A DNA stretch of 51,659 nucleotides, from assembly GCA_026398275.1 (NCBI GenBank), contig JAPLTF010000016.1, positions 1 to 51,659 on the forward strand, written 5' to 3'. The translations under genes were made by a program, and so were the position numbers. The notes beneath the pieces are model-generated. The model was not told where the DNA came from, ran no database searches, and saw only the letters and a list, made by a program, of their open reading frames with translations. Below, one piece after another: positions 19,452 through 28,473 of the stretch; positions within the stretch are counted from its first letter, which is position 1, and the number at the start of each line of letters is the position of its first letter. Origin of the DNA: Verrucomicrobiota bacterium (lineage in GTDB: Bacteria; Verrucomicrobiota; Verrucomicrobiia; Chthoniobacterales; Terrimicrobiaceae).

Positions 19452-21221
19452 TTAAGCGGGAGAAAGAAGCACGCAGACCAAATCACCAGCGGCACTCTCG
19501 ATCACCCGGGAATTCCCCATCGTTGAGAGCGATTGAATGATCCCCTTGGCCTTATCCGGAAATCCGCTCCGGTTGATCAGGATCGCCTGGAACCCGAGAC
19601 CGCGCAGCTTGGCCACGGCAGCCTCGAGCGTGAGGCCGGCGAGATCCTTCTGCCATTGGGTATCCTCCCGACCTTTCATGGAACCGAAGGAAAAGCGGAG
19701 GCTTTTGCTGAAAAGATACGGCCTCAGGTGGTCGTAAGGCGAGAGTCCGGCGATTGGCGTCTCGGGGAATTCCATGATGGGAAGTTGGAAAACCATCGCG
19801 CCGGGAGGCAGCGCTGCTTCCATCTTCTCGACGATTTCCTGATCGGACTCGATCTGGAATGCCACTAGCTCCCTCTCCTTGAGATCCGGAGGACGGGGAA
19901 CCTGATCCCAAAAAACCAGTGTGGCTGCCAGAACCGCCAGGAGCGATGCAAACCCGCTCCGAAGCCGCAGAGAAGACAGCCAGCGGGCCGCAAACATCAG
20001 CACGATCGCCAGGATCACAACGCTGTAGCGGCATCCGGTCCGGAACATCGTGAACCCCAGCGCGCCCGCGATGGCATTCAATCCTCCCGTCGTAAAAACC
20101 ACCAGAATCCAGGAAACCTGCCAGGCCTCGATCGGGATCTGCGCTTTCCGGATGAACGCCGCCACCGTTGTAAAAATCAGGAGCGCCAGGGAAAGAAGGC
20201 CAAGGATCCCGAGATACGACCCCTCGTCCTGCAACGGGGCTCCGGTGCGGTGCTGGAACGCAAACCCCGCAAGAAGATCGGACCGGTGCGTGATCGGCGG
20301 CACCACCAGATCCACAATCTTCAGCCCGTAGATCTCGAGCCATTTGTATTCCCTCACAACGGCACCAATATTCGGACCGTGAACAAGCCGGTAGGTCCAC
20401 GTGTCGAGATTCATGAGCCCAAACGCCAGAGCAGCCGCCAGGATGATTCCCAAACAGGCCTGCAGGGTCGGAACCGAGCGCGTCCGGATAAAGACCGCCA
20501 ACCCACCGAGAAGGGTCAGTTGGCAGAGAATGTTCGTGTAGTAGACGTTCTGCGTGCCGGCAAGAAACGCGATCCCCGCGGAGATCCAGAACCGCCTCGA
20601 CCAGGGCGCGATCCCCGCTCCTGTCGAAATCCACCGCCAAACCGGAATAAACAGCGGCACATGCCAGACAGCCGCAACCGTGATGTGGTGCGGCGACTCG
20701 GTAAATATAAATGGGGCCAAGCCGTAGGCGAGCGCCCCCACAAAGCTCCATTTTTTCTCACAGCCGGAAAACCTTGCCACTCCATAAAAGACGCCCGCAG
20801 CCAGCAGGTGACAGATCAGAAGGCTGAGGTTCAAACCTGCAAAAAGTCCGAATACCCGCGCCAGCACCCCTTCCACAAAGAGCGGAATTTCCTCGGTGAT
20901 CGGATAGTCGTTCCAATTTGCACCACCCGGCGCGCCGAGCTCGGGAATATTTTTCCAGAGCAACGGGAGGAAATGCCCGTCCGATGCGGCCTTTATCCCG
21001 GCCAGCGTTCCGAGAATGTCGGAGGTGACGGGAGCGGAGTAAGCCGAGGGCTGCTGCCAGGAAAGCGCGTCCCACTTCGCATTGGCGGCACACCATGAAA
21101 AGACGACGGCTGCGAGCAGAAGTGCCAAGGCACCCAGTTCATTCCACGTGCAAAAACCAGCGGGGCGCGGATTGTTAGAATCGGGAGTGCTGGTTTCCAA
21201 TGGGGGGTGAGACATGAACAA
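19452..21221 (-). CDS. Multi-pass membrane protein (GT-C-like, hypothetical)
   Basis: 589 residues with about 11-12 membrane helices between residues 25 and 430, then a soluble domain of about 150 residues. The first extracytoplasmic loop has SDILGTLAGI and later NWNDYPITEEIP, acidic positions typical of GT-C glycosyltransferases. The tail holds PPGAMVFQLPIMEFPET and LRPYLFSKSLRFSFG. It lies 67 bases after the radical SAM gene and may be the distal gene of the glycan operon. Start could be ATG 21221 or 21215. Transfer of a sugar from a polyprenyl carrier is an inference. Confidence 0.75.
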   Translation of the reverse strand: MFMSHPPLETSTPDSNNPRPAGFCTWNELGALALLLAAVVFSWCAANAKWDALSWQQPSAYSAPVTSDILGTLAGIKAASDGHFLPLLWKNIPELGAPGGANWNDYPITEEIPLFVEGVLARVFGLFAGLNLSLLICHLLAAGVFYGVARFSGCEKKWSFVGALAYGLAPFIFTESPHHITVAAVWHVPLFIPVWRWISTGAGIAPWSRRFWISAGIAFLAGTQNVYYTNILCQLTLLGGLAVFIRTRSVPTLQACLGIILAAALAFGLMNLDTWTYRLVHGPNIGAVVREYKWLEIYGLKIVDLVVPPITHRSDLLAGFAFQHRTGAPLQDEGSYLGILGLLSLALLIFTTVAAFIRKAQIPIEAWQVSWILVVFTTGGLNAIAGALGFTMFRTGCRYSVVILAIVLMFAARWLSSLRLRSGFASLLAVLAATLVFWDQVPRPPDLKERELVAFQIESDQEIVEKMEAALPPGAMVFQLPIMEFPETPIAGLSPYDHLRPYLFSKSLRFSFGSMKGREDTQWQKDLAGLTLEAAVAKLRGLGFQAILINRSGFPDKAKGIIQSLSTMGNSRVIESAAGDLVCVLLSPA

Positions 21222-21288
21222 ATCGTCGGTTCCAAGCGGCAGTCTGCGCTGAAACTGCGAAAAAAACCAGAGCTGCGATCCAGCTAAT

Positions 21289-22350
21289 TCACTTCACAAA
21301 ATCCTCTTCGCTGAACACCTCGGTCCAGGAGATCGGAAGTTCCTTTCCGTAGGATTTGGCCATGTAATTCTTGATGAAGTTGCGGTCCTCGCTCGACAGG
21401 CACAGCCGGCTGTAGTTCTTGAACCACTTGATGCTCTGCCCGAGTTTGATCGCCTCCTCGAGCGTGCCGGTGAAGACATTTCCGATGCCGATGTGGATGT
21501 AGACGCAGGGCATGATGTCGCCATACTGCGTGATGTGCAGCGTGGAATGCACGGCCCCGCAGCCTTTGTCCATGCCGTAGGCGGGCCACACATCGCGGTG
21601 GAGCACCGGATACTCCTTGTGGGCCGCGAAGAGGTAGTCCTCGTCTTCGGGGGTGATCAAGACGTCGTATCGGCCCTCCCAGGACCCGGTGGGACGGGCG
21701 GCGAGAATGTCCACGGTGTAGTCGTTCTCCGTGGCGAATTTCGCCATCTCGATGATCTGACCGGTCTGGCAATTCTGATGGGTCACGCAGGTCTGGACGA
21801 CCACGCCCATCCCCGCTTCCCTGGCATTCGCCATGGCGGTGATCGCCTTGCCGTAGGCACCCTCGCTGTGCCGGTTCGCGTCGTGCGCCTTCGGGTCGAA
21901 ATCGTCCAGGCTGATCTTGACCTTGTCGAGGCCCAGACTTTTCAGGTGTTTGGCCTTTTCCTTGGTCAGAAAGTGCCCGTGCGTGCTCATCGTCAGGTGG
22001 AACTTGTCTGGCTGGAGCGCCAAAATCACCTCATCCAAATCCTTGAAAACCGTCGGCTCCCCGCCGGAGATGCAGAACTGGGCCAGCCCCAGCGAATCCG
22101 CTTCGTCGCTGATCCGGCGAAGATCCTGCGGAGTCAGGATCCGCTCCCCCTTCGGCCTCATCCACCTCCCGCGCCACGCAGTGCAATGGCTGCAGCTCAG
22201 ATTGCAAATATAGCTGTAGGCGATATCGATAATCGGCGTCGCGATCCCCCGGCTGTGCCGGTCGGAAATCTTGATGATCTTGTCGTAAACCAGGGGCTTT
22301 TCGCTCCGGAGTTTTTCCCGTTTCGCCTGCTCGATTTGCTGGAGTGTCAT
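21289..22350 (-). CDS. Radical SAM protein (first of two in the glycan operon)
   Basis: 353 residues from ATG 22350. The cluster motif is CNLSCSHC (Cx3Cx2C) near residue 50, followed by ISGGEPTVF, the SAM-contacting GGEP. The C-terminal part has further cysteines (DKGCGAVH, DIMPCVYIH, SRLCLS) that fit a SPASM or twitch extension holding a second Fe-S cluster. A TTG start overlapping the upstream stop (TTGA at 22389) is possible. Substrate unknown; in this operon a sugar or lipid-linked sugar modification is the natural guess, for example C-C bond formation, epimerisation or dehydration. Confidence 0.85.
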   Translation of the reverse strand: MTLQQIEQAKREKLRSEKPLVYDKIIKISDRHSRGIATPIIDIAYSYICNLSCSHCTAWRGRWMRPKGERILTPQDLRRISDEADSLGLAQFCISGGEPTVFKDLDEVILALQPDKFHLTMSTHGHFLTKEKAKHLKSLGLDKVKISLDDFDPKAHDANRHSEGAYGKAITAMANAREAGMGVVVQTCVTHQNCQTGQIIEMAKFATENDYTVDILAARPTGSWEGRYDVLITPEDEDYLFAAHKEYPVLHRDVWPAYGMDKGCGAVHSTLHITQYGDIMPCVYIHIGIGNVFTGTLEEAIKLGQSIKWFKNYSRLCLSSEDRNFIKNYMAKSYGKELPISWTEVFSEEDFVK

Positions 22351-22385
22351 TTTGTTGATGCAAGTTAAAAAGCTTCTGCGGGAAG

Positions 22386-23411
22386 TCAACGAATACCTCG
22401 GAACCGGGCCAGATAAATAAGCCCGCCGGGAAGCGACCAGAGGAGTTCGTTCGCAACCATGAGGAGCGAGAGGGACACCACAAACTCGGCCGCACCGCCC
22501 GCCCCTCCGGATGCCGGAAGGATGTGGAGCACTTGAAAATAGTAAATCAGGACGAGCTCGCGCAGGCCGTGGCCGTTGACCGTGATCGGTACCATCATGA
22601 GCACCAGCAGCACGGGCAGGAAGATCAGCGTGTCCGCATAGGTGATCGAGAATCCGAGAGCGCGGGAAAACAGGAAAAACAGAAAGAATGAAAAGAGATG
22701 AATTCCGAATGAAAGCGAAAAGCCTGCTGCCAGCGTGCCTCCCGGCCGCACGCCCGTTTTCATGGCTTCAACAAACCTGAAAACCTGCGCACGCACGGGC
22801 AGGCGGTGCCGCAAAAAATATCCGAGCACAGCCAGAAGAACAAGAACCCCGACGGAAGCAACCGGAAGCCACGGCGGCAGGTGCCAGCCCTCGGGAAGTT
22901 TCGGGATCGGCTGGCGGAGAAGCGAGGCTCCCGCCAGCACCAGCAGCGCGGCAAGCGCCACAAGCCTGTCCACTACCACGCTCGCAACCGCCCCCGCCTT
23001 GTGGTGCGGCGAGATGCGGCAGAGATGGAAGATTTTGACAAAGTCCCCCCCGGTGTTGCCGGGAAGAACGGTGTTGAAAAACTGGCCGGCCCACGTGAGA
23101 AAAAAGACGCTTTTCCCGGACACGGAGATTCCCTGCTGGCGGATGAAAAGATGCCAGCGCATGGCGAGGAGGAATACCGGGAGGATCGTCAGGGAGGAGG
23201 CGATTGCCAAAAGCCGCCAGTCGGCATGTCTGAGAATTCTTTCCACGGACAACCAGTCGAGCTTCCTAACCACAAGCCAGATCATCCCGACGGATGCAAC
23301 GGCACGGAGGATGAAGAACGCATTTTTTCTGAGGCCGGAAGCATCCGGGACATTCCGATCACAAGCAGTGGAATCGGCCCCGGCTTCCTCGTCCCCTGGC
23401 GCGGACTTCAT
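22386..23411 (-). CDS. Flippase-like integral membrane protein (LPG-synthase TM / UPF0104)
   Basis: 341 residues with about eight membrane helices. The family signature of the lysylphosphatidylglycerol-synthase membrane domain is visible: WHLFIRQQG, LTWAGQFFNTVLPGNTGGDFVKIFH and PITVNGHGLRELVL. Members without the aminoacyltransferase domain are thought to move lipids or lipid-linked sugars. It overlaps the C-methyltransferase gene by four bases (ATGA), supporting a role in exporting the product of this operon. Confidence 0.88.
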   Translation of the reverse strand: MKSAPGDEEAGADSTACDRNVPDASGLRKNAFFILRAVASVGMIWLVVRKLDWLSVERILRHADWRLLAIASSLTILPVFLLAMRWHLFIRQQGISVSGKSVFFLTWAGQFFNTVLPGNTGGDFVKIFHLCRISPHHKAGAVASVVVDRLVALAALLVLAGASLLRQPIPKLPEGWHLPPWLPVASVGVLVLLAVLGYFLRHRLPVRAQVFRFVEAMKTGVRPGGTLAAGFSLSFGIHLFSFFLFFLFSRALGFSITYADTLIFLPVLLVLMMVPITVNGHGLRELVLIYYFQVLHILPASGGAGGAAEFVVSLSLLMVANELLWSLPGGLIYLARFRGIR

Positions 23412-25291
23412 CGGCCGTCGCCCGTGATTTCCAGCCGGTTCTCTCTCAGGATGGCAACGGTGATCTGCGAGCCGTGCTCGCGGGCGATGATATTCGCGAC
23501 CTCGTCGGAATAGCTCGCCGCCATGACGATCACCGCCTCAACGGGATCGGATACAAGGGCTGAGGGAGGAACGACCGGCAGGTGCGTTGCGGGGGTGAAT
23601 TTTCCCTGTTTAAACGGCGCGGAGTCGACCACGTAGCGGATGGAGGAGGCAATCCCCGAAAGGGCGAGAACCGCCAGCGCCTGATGCCCGGCTCCCCAAA
23701 CGGCAACCCTCCTCTCGGGATACCCTGCGACAAATTTCGCGAGCTCCTGCGAGATCGTTTGCTGGCAGCGGGAAAATTCCGACAGGTCGAGCGGCTCGCG
23801 TTTCCGCACAGCGACCGAGAGCACGTAGTCGTCGCGCAATTCCTCCGTCCCGATCACGTCAAAACCATTCCACCGCAGCGTCGAAAGAAGCGTCTCGCGC
23901 GAAAAATACAGGAGGTGGTCGGAGATAAATTCCGAGAACAGCCGCTCGCGGACCATCATGTCGAAATTCGGGACCTCGATCAGGCCGATGCCACCCGGCA
24001 CCAACTGGTCCCGGATTGCGCGAAGGGAAGCGCCCGGGTCGGGCATGTGCTCGAGAAACATCAGGAGAAAAAATGCGTCGAACGGACCGCCTGGAATATC
24101 GCCCGAGGCCGCATCGGGGTATCCCCGCGAAACCTGCAATCCGGACTCCCTGCAATGCCGGACGGCCTCCTCGGAAAACTCGATCCCGTGCGCCTCGACC
24201 GGCAGTTGGTGAAGGATCGAAAGAAACTCGCCGCGGCCGCAGCCGATCTCGATCACCTTTTTCCCCGTCAGCCCGTGTCGGCTGATAAACTCCGCAAACT
24301 GCCGGCGCTTCGCTTCGGAAAGCACTTGGGAGATCCCGGCGGCGCGGATCACCTCGCGGAAATATGGAACAGGTTCCGCCTCAAGCTGAACAAGTCCGCA
24401 CCCGGAACACTGGTAAATGTCCAAATCCACGCCTGCGTCAGCGGGCGCGTCGGAGAAAGGAGCGCGGGCGTCCCGCCCGCTTGGGGATCCGGATGCGGGC
24501 GGGACGCCCACGCTCCCGTGGCCGAGAGTGAAGCAACCGTTGCCTAGACGGGCCTTTTTGGGGTTGTCATGGATGTAGGCGAGGCACGCGGCGAAGTGGC
24601 ATTCGTTCCGGATAAGACGGTCCCAGTATTCGTGCTGCCAAAGTGGTCCGGTTTTTCCAAGGGACTTGTTGATCGCCTTTGCCGTAAAACTTTTCCACGA
24701 GTGCAGGATGTCGGGAAGCGCGAACTCCAGCCCCAGCTTGAGAAGGACATGCACATGGTTCGGCATGATCACATAGCTCACGAGATCGTAGCGTTCAGAG
24801 TCAAAGCGGGCCAGCGCATCGCCAACGATTTTTCGCAGGGCAGGATTCAGGAGCAGACAGGATCCGTGCCCGGCATCGAGCCACTCGTCGAGACGCGAAC
24901 TGAAAAGCTCATGGTACTCCCGCTCAGTTGCCTCATCCCAAGGCCTCGGGTGGTCTTTGAGCCAGGATTCCCGGGTGAGGCTCCACTCGTCGAGTTTGGC
25001 CTTCGGCAGTGCGTCGTCGAGCCGCCATGTGACAAAGCAGAAGCAGTCGGATTGGCTCCAGTGAGGAAGCTTGTGTTTGGTGACGCCGGTGTCATCGAGA
25101 GGATTGAAGAAAGGAGCGCGGGCGTCCCGCCCGCTTGAGGAAACGGATGCGGGCGGAACGCCCACGCTCCCGTCGGGGGCCGGGATGGCATCCGGAAACC
25201 CCTGCGCAGCGGCGGGCATGTTCCGGTAGCTCAGGAGCGGTTCGGGAAAGAGCGGCTGAGCGCAAACCCGGCAGTTCTTCGCGGCGCTCAT
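23408..25291 (-). CDS. Sugar C-methyltransferase with an in-frame RAYT transposase inserted
   Basis: One open frame of 627 codons. Residues 1-40 hold the first zinc pair (CRVC, 7-10) of a three-domain C-methyltransferase. Residues about 41-279 are foreign: repeat-encoded GVPPASVSSSGRDARAPF, then a RAYT (KLPHW at 74; HVH at 179-181; catalytic Tyr candidate in AYIHDNP at 239), then GVPPASGSPSGRDARAPF. The host resumes with the second zinc pair (CSGC, 295-298), the SAM loop VIEIGCGRGEF (346-356) and the C-terminal domain (VWGAGHQA). Without the insert it would be about 388 residues, close to the family norm. Both ends overlap neighbours by four bases. The host probably methylates a keto-deoxy sugar; whether it still folds is open. 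Confidence 0.85.
   Translation of the reverse strand: MSAAKNCRVCAQPLFPEPLLSYRNMPAAAQGFPDAIPAPDGSVGVPPASVSSSGRDARAPFFNPLDDTGVTKHKLPHWSQSDCFCFVTWRLDDALPKAKLDEWSLTRESWLKDHPRPWDEATEREYHELFSSRLDEWLDAGHGSCLLLNPALRKIVGDALARFDSERYDLVSYVIMPNHVHVLLKLGLEFALPDILHSWKSFTAKAINKSLGKTGPLWQHEYWDRLIRNECHFAACLAYIHDNPKKARLGNGCFTLGHGSVGVPPASGSPSGRDARAPFSDAPADAGVDLDIYQCSGCGLVQLEAEPVPYFREVIRAAGISQVLSEAKRRQFAEFISRHGLTGKKVIEIGCGRGEFLSILHQLPVEAHGIEFSEEAVRHCRESGLQVSRGYPDAASGDIPGGPFDAFFLLMFLEHMPDPGASLRAIRDQLVPGGIGLIEVPNFDMMVRERLFSEFISDHLLYFSRETLLSTLRWNGFDVIGTEELRDDYVLSVAVRKREPLDLSEFSRCQQTISQELAKFVAGYPERRVAVWGAGHQALAVLALSGIASSIRYVVDSAPFKQGKFTPATHLPVVPPSALVSDPVEAVIVMAASYSDEVANIIAREHGSQITVAILRENRLEITGDGR
24455..24519. repeat. 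Palindromic repeat, family A copy 1
   Basis: GGAGCGCGGGCGTCCCGCCCGC at the left pairs with GCGGGCGGGACGCCCaCGCTCC at the right across a short spacer (TTGGGGATCCGGAT). On the minus strand it is read through as GVPPASGSPSGRDARAPF. It has the same length and orientation as copy 2. Confidence 0.9.
25109..25173. repeat. Palindromic repeat, family A copy 2
   Basis: A direct copy of the 65-bp palindrome at 24455, differing mainly in the spacer (TTGAGGAAACGGAT) and one arm base. It marks the N-terminal edge of the RAYT insertion and is read as GVPPASVSSSGRDARAPF on the minus strand. Confidence 0.9.
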
Positions 25292-26247
25292 GCGTCCGGG
25301 TTCGGGAAGTTGATCGTTTCCTCAATAACGGCCAGCGGGCGGCTCTTCACCTGGGTGAGAATGGCTCCGACGTATTCTCCGATGATCCCGATGAAGATGA
25401 GCTGGACGGCGGAGAAGAAGAACACCCCGATGATCAGCGGAGCCAGGCCGAGCGTGAACGTGTCCCAGTAGAGGAGCTTGTAAACGAGATAACCCAGGGC
25501 GAGCAGGAGGCTGATCCCGGCGATCAAAAACCCGCTGAACGTCGCCAGCCTGAGCGGAAGCTTCGAGTGGTTGATCACCCCGCTCATCGCCAGATCGTAA
25601 AGCGACAGGAAGGCGTGCTTGGATCTTCCCTGCTTTCTCTCCGGCTGCTCGAACGGAATCTCCGCACGCCGGAATCCGATCTCGCTGACAAAGCCGCGAA
25701 GATAGGGAACCGGGTCCCGGTAGCGCCGCAGGACGTTGAGGAAAACGCGGTCGTAGAGACCGAAACCGGTGAAATTCTGGATGACTTGGTCGGTGTCTGA
25801 TAAAAAACTCAAAACCTTGTAGAAACACTTTCGGGCGAAAAAAATCACAGGCGTCTCCCGGCTGGACGCCTTCACGGCCACGACCACCTTGAACCCCTCC
25901 TCCCATTTCCGGATCATTTCCGCAATGAGCTCGGGAGGATCCTGAAGATCGCAGGCCATCAGGATCACCGCGTCACCGGTCGCGAGCAGAAAGGCGTTGT
26001 ATCCGGATCGCACCGGACCAAAGTTGCTCGAATTGAAAATCACCTTCAGGCGGGAATCCGCCGCCGCGAGGCTCCTCAGGATCTCCCGCGTCCTGTCGGT
26101 CGAGCAGTTGTCTGCAATGATGAGCTCGTAGGCATAGCCGGGAAACTCCGACAGAACCTTGGTGACGCGGGAGTAGTAGTCCTCGACGTTGCCCTGTTCG
26201 TTGAGGCAGCCGGTGACGATGCTGATCTTTATTTTATCCGGTGTCAT
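25288..26247 (-). CDS. Family 2 glycosyltransferase with two C-terminal membrane helices
   Basis: 319 residues. Residues 5-230 form a GT-A domain: SIVTGCLNEQGNVEDY start, IIADNCSTDRT, and ACDLQDPPELI (the DLQDPPE metal/nucleotide site typical of DPM1/ArnC-type enzymes that charge polyprenyl phosphate). Two helices at about 235-300 anchor it in the cytoplasmic membrane. It probably links a sugar to undecaprenyl phosphate for the GT-C-like proteins nearby. Overlaps the next gene by four bases. Confidence 0.92.
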   Translation of the reverse strand: MTPDKIKISIVTGCLNEQGNVEDYYSRVTKVLSEFPGYAYELIIADNCSTDRTREILRSLAAADSRLKVIFNSSNFGPVRSGYNAFLLATGDAVILMACDLQDPPELIAEMIRKWEEGFKVVVAVKASSRETPVIFFARKCFYKVLSFLSDTDQVIQNFTGFGLYDRVFLNVLRRYRDPVPYLRGFVSEIGFRRAEIPFEQPERKQGRSKHAFLSLYDLAMSGVINHSKLPLRLATFSGFLIAGISLLLALGYLVYKLLYWDTFTLGLAPLIIGVFFFSAVQLIFIGIIGEYVGAILTQVKSRPLAVIEETINFPNPDA

Positions 26248-26257
26248 GACAAGTGGG

Positions 26258-27313
26258 CTAGCCCGCCCCGGTTATCGGTTCTGAAACGGAAGCCCGGAGG
26301 AGCTTCTCCACAGGAAATCCGTCGACCGTATCCTTGGTGTAATGGTTGCTGCGGTAGATATCACAACGGGCACAGGAAGGGTTTTCGCGCATCCGGCTCT
26401 CGAGATGCATCTTTTGAAACTGATACCATTCCTCGGAATGCCACAGGTCCTGCAGCGACCTCTGATCGACATTGCCGAGGTTTGTCCCGCCGATGAAGTC
26501 CACGCAGCACGGCGAAACGTCACCGTTTGCCCGGACGGCCATCGTGGTGAACGGCATCGGGCATGCGGTGCGCCGGGTGCTGTTCGTCAGGAGATCCTCC
26601 TTGGCGCGGGCGGCATCCTCCCCGTAATAGCCCTCGATAAAATCCTTCTCCTTCACCCGGATCCAGCCATGCGGCTTGTCCAGATAGACCTCGTCGGCGA
26701 CCGGCTTGAACAGGTCGAGAAAAACCTCGTTGTCCGCAGAAAAGGTGTCCAACGTTTTGCAGCTCACAAAAGGATGCTCGCTCGACATCCGCCGCTTGAT
26801 TTCCTGGAGGGCTGCCAGGTTGTCGCGGATGGCTTCGAGGTGCGTTCGCGAGCCGGTGACGGCCTCGTGCTTTTCCTGGGTGGCCCCGTAGATGGAAACC
26901 CGTATGTAGTCGAGCCCGGCGGCGACGAGTTGTTCCGAGATCGCGGGCTTGAGAAGCGATCCATTCGTCGTCATCTCGACACGCTCGGCGACGCCGGAGG
27001 CCACCGCCAGCCGCGCCATTTCCGGAAAATCCGGACTCACGAGCGGCTCGCCGTAGATGGTGAGTTTGAGGACCTTGATCTTCGGCCCGCTCCAGGATGC
27101 GAGCTGATCGAGCACGCGGCGGAACCGCTCGAGCGGCATGTTGGCTTTGGTCTCGGAGAAATACGACTTCTCCTTGAGGCTCTGGAAGCACTGGACGCAG
27201 CGGAAATTGCAGAGGCCTGAAGGTTCGATAAGAACCGTGAACGGCTTCTGCAGCGGCAGAACTTCGAGCAGGTTGTGCCGGTTTGTCTTGTGAAGCTCGG
27301 TATACTTGATCAT
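26258..27313 (-). CDS. Radical SAM/SPASM protein (second in the glycan operon)
   Basis: 351 residues from ATG 27313, whose ATGA overlaps the fkbM-like stop; eleven upstream codons of the open frame are ignored. The cluster motif is CNFRCVQC (Cx3Cx2C). The C-terminal SPASM region carries CPMPF, SPCCVDF and CARCDIY, enough cysteines for an auxiliary cluster. IYGEPL replaces the usual GGEP, which is common in this branch. Targets of SPASM enzymes range from peptides to sugars; here a sugar or aminosugar is likelier. It and the 21289 gene differ enough to act on separate steps. Confidence 0.87.
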   Translation of the reverse strand: MIKYTELHKTNRHNLLEVLPLQKPFTVLIEPSGLCNFRCVQCFQSLKEKSYFSETKANMPLERFRRVLDQLASWSGPKIKVLKLTIYGEPLVSPDFPEMARLAVASGVAERVEMTTNGSLLKPAISEQLVAAGLDYIRVSIYGATQEKHEAVTGSRTHLEAIRDNLAALQEIKRRMSSEHPFVSCKTLDTFSADNEVFLDLFKPVADEVYLDKPHGWIRVKEKDFIEGYYGEDAARAKEDLLTNSTRRTACPMPFTTMAVRANGDVSPCCVDFIGGTNLGNVDQRSLQDLWHSEEWYQFQKMHLESRMRENPSCARCDIYRSNHYTKDTVDGFPVEKLLRASVSEPITGAG

Positions 27314-28473
27314 GCGGTAACATCCTCCGGAGGGAGCGCGTAGCAAACGGTTTCGTATTCGAGCTTGGTGTGGTGCCTGAGAAAAATCCGGTATTCCGGA
27401 ACGAGGCTCTTGATGAACAGCGGGATTTCCCAGAGGTCCTTGAAGTGGTGGTAGACGCAGATGGCCAGCTTGGGCTTGTTGGCGAGGATCGTGCCTCGCG
27501 CGCCTTCGAGGGCTTTGAGCTCCGCCCCCTCGATATCCATCTTCAGGAGGGTGACCCGCGCATCGCCGATGAGGTCGTCCAGACGGGCGACATGCCCCAG
27601 CGCATCTCCGGCCCCAATCGTGCTCTGGGAGAGCTCAACGCTGTAGGAGATATCGAGCGGCTCGTTCCAGAGCCCCTCCGGATGAAGGAAAATTTTCTCC
27701 GCCCCCGGAAGTGCGGACACCGTGGATTGCAGGCCTTCAAAATTCGCCGCATTCAGCTCGAAACAGTGCATCGAATCGAAGCTTCCATCCGTGCGCCTGA
27801 TAAAATCGCAGACCGTGTCTCCGGTGAATGCCCCCGCATCCACAAACGACTCGTCCGGCTTCAGCCGGATGAGATCGGCCGGAAAATACTGGTCCCCCTC
27901 GCAAACCCCCGCCATGAGGCCCGGAGCGCTTCCGGCATCGAGCAGCCTGTCGAGCGTGGCATCGAACACCCGCACCGAGCGGTCATCCGCAAGAAGGGCG
28001 CGGACCGCCTCCAGCTTCGCCGCCACCTCATCCAGATTCTGCCGGGACAAATAGTCCGAGCTGACAAGATCGTATTTGTAGATCAGGTGGACGCAGGGGA
28101 ATTTCTTTTCGGCGAGAAAATCCAGAACGGGCTCGAAGTCGCCGACGGTCACGAAGACGGCTAGTTCGTCTTTGTATTTTTCGAGTTCGGATGGGGGGAT
28201 GCATGTGACGCCAGAGTAGACCTTGCCCCATTTTTCGGGATTCGAGTCGCAGCAAAAATCGATGTTCCGGCCCACGAGTTCGCGCCAGGTTTCGGCGATG
28301 CTGCCGAAAATCGCCCCGCAGCCATAGAACGCGACGAACCGGCTCGCCGCAGTCATCGCCAGAACTTCCGCGCGGTAGTTTCGCCGCGCCGCAAGGAGTC
28401 GGGCAATACGTTCCGGGGCGGCGGGATCCGGCTGGCGAGAGGCGGGGATCAGTTCAGGGGCAGGCATGTTCAT
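27310..28473 (-). CDS. FkbM-family methyltransferase
   Basis: 387 residues. The C-terminal half is the FkbM domain: FVDAGAFTGDTVCDF (SAM loop), HCFELNAANFEGL, LLKMDIEGAELKALEGA (family signature) and an ending YETVCYAL. FkbM enzymes O-methylate sugars and polyketides. The N-terminal ~190 residues contain a Rossmann-like stretch (VAFYGCGAIFGS, FVTVGDFEPVLDFL) that could be a nucleotide-binding or reductase-like module. It overlaps the ThDP gene by 20 bases; an internal ATG at 28467 is an alternative start. Confidence 0.88.
   Translation of the reverse strand: MNMPAPELIPASRQPDPAAPERIARLLAARRNYRAEVLAMTAASRFVAFYGCGAIFGSIAETWRELVGRNIDFCCDSNPEKWGKVYSGVTCIPPSELEKYKDELAVFVTVGDFEPVLDFLAEKKFPCVHLIYKYDLVSSDYLSRQNLDEVAAKLEAVRALLADDRSVRVFDATLDRLLDAGSAPGLMAGVCEGDQYFPADLIRLKPDESFVDAGAFTGDTVCDFIRRTDGSFDSMHCFELNAANFEGLQSTVSALPGAEKIFLHPEGLWNEPLDISYSVELSQSTIGAGDALGHVARLDDLIGDARVTLLKMDIEGAELKALEGARGTILANKPKLAICVYHHFKDLWEIPLFIKSLVPEYRIFLRHHTKLEYETVCYALPPEDVTA

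Larger units (their letters stand above)
24455..25173 (-). mobile_element. RAYT (REP-associated tyrosine transposase) module flanked by two 65-bp palindromes
   Basis: The module runs from one palindromic repeat (24455-24519) to its direct copy (25109-25173). Between them about 190 codons encode a Y1/TnpA_REP-type transposase: CFCFVTWRLDDALP strand, MPNHVHVLL with the HUH pair, PLWQHEYWDRLIRNE, and AYIHDNPKKARLG with the nucleophilic Tyr. No stop or frameshift is seen. The RAYT has no ATG of its own ahead of its first strand in this frame, so it seems to depend on host-gene translation or on a GTG inside the repeat. I find no clear target-site duplication. Confidence 0.85.

Noticed and set aside
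23582-24547. 321-codon plus-strand frame opposite the methyltransferase
   Set aside because: No family features and Arg/His-rich; it mirrors codon bias of the minus-strand gene.
24455-25173. Intein inside the methyltransferase
   Set aside because: The inserted part lacks intein splicing blocks and has HUH/Tyr RAYT motifs and repeat ends instead.
24455-25173. CRISPR-like array from the repeated palindromes
   Set aside because: Only two copies, about 590 bases apart, with a coding module between them; no regular spacers.
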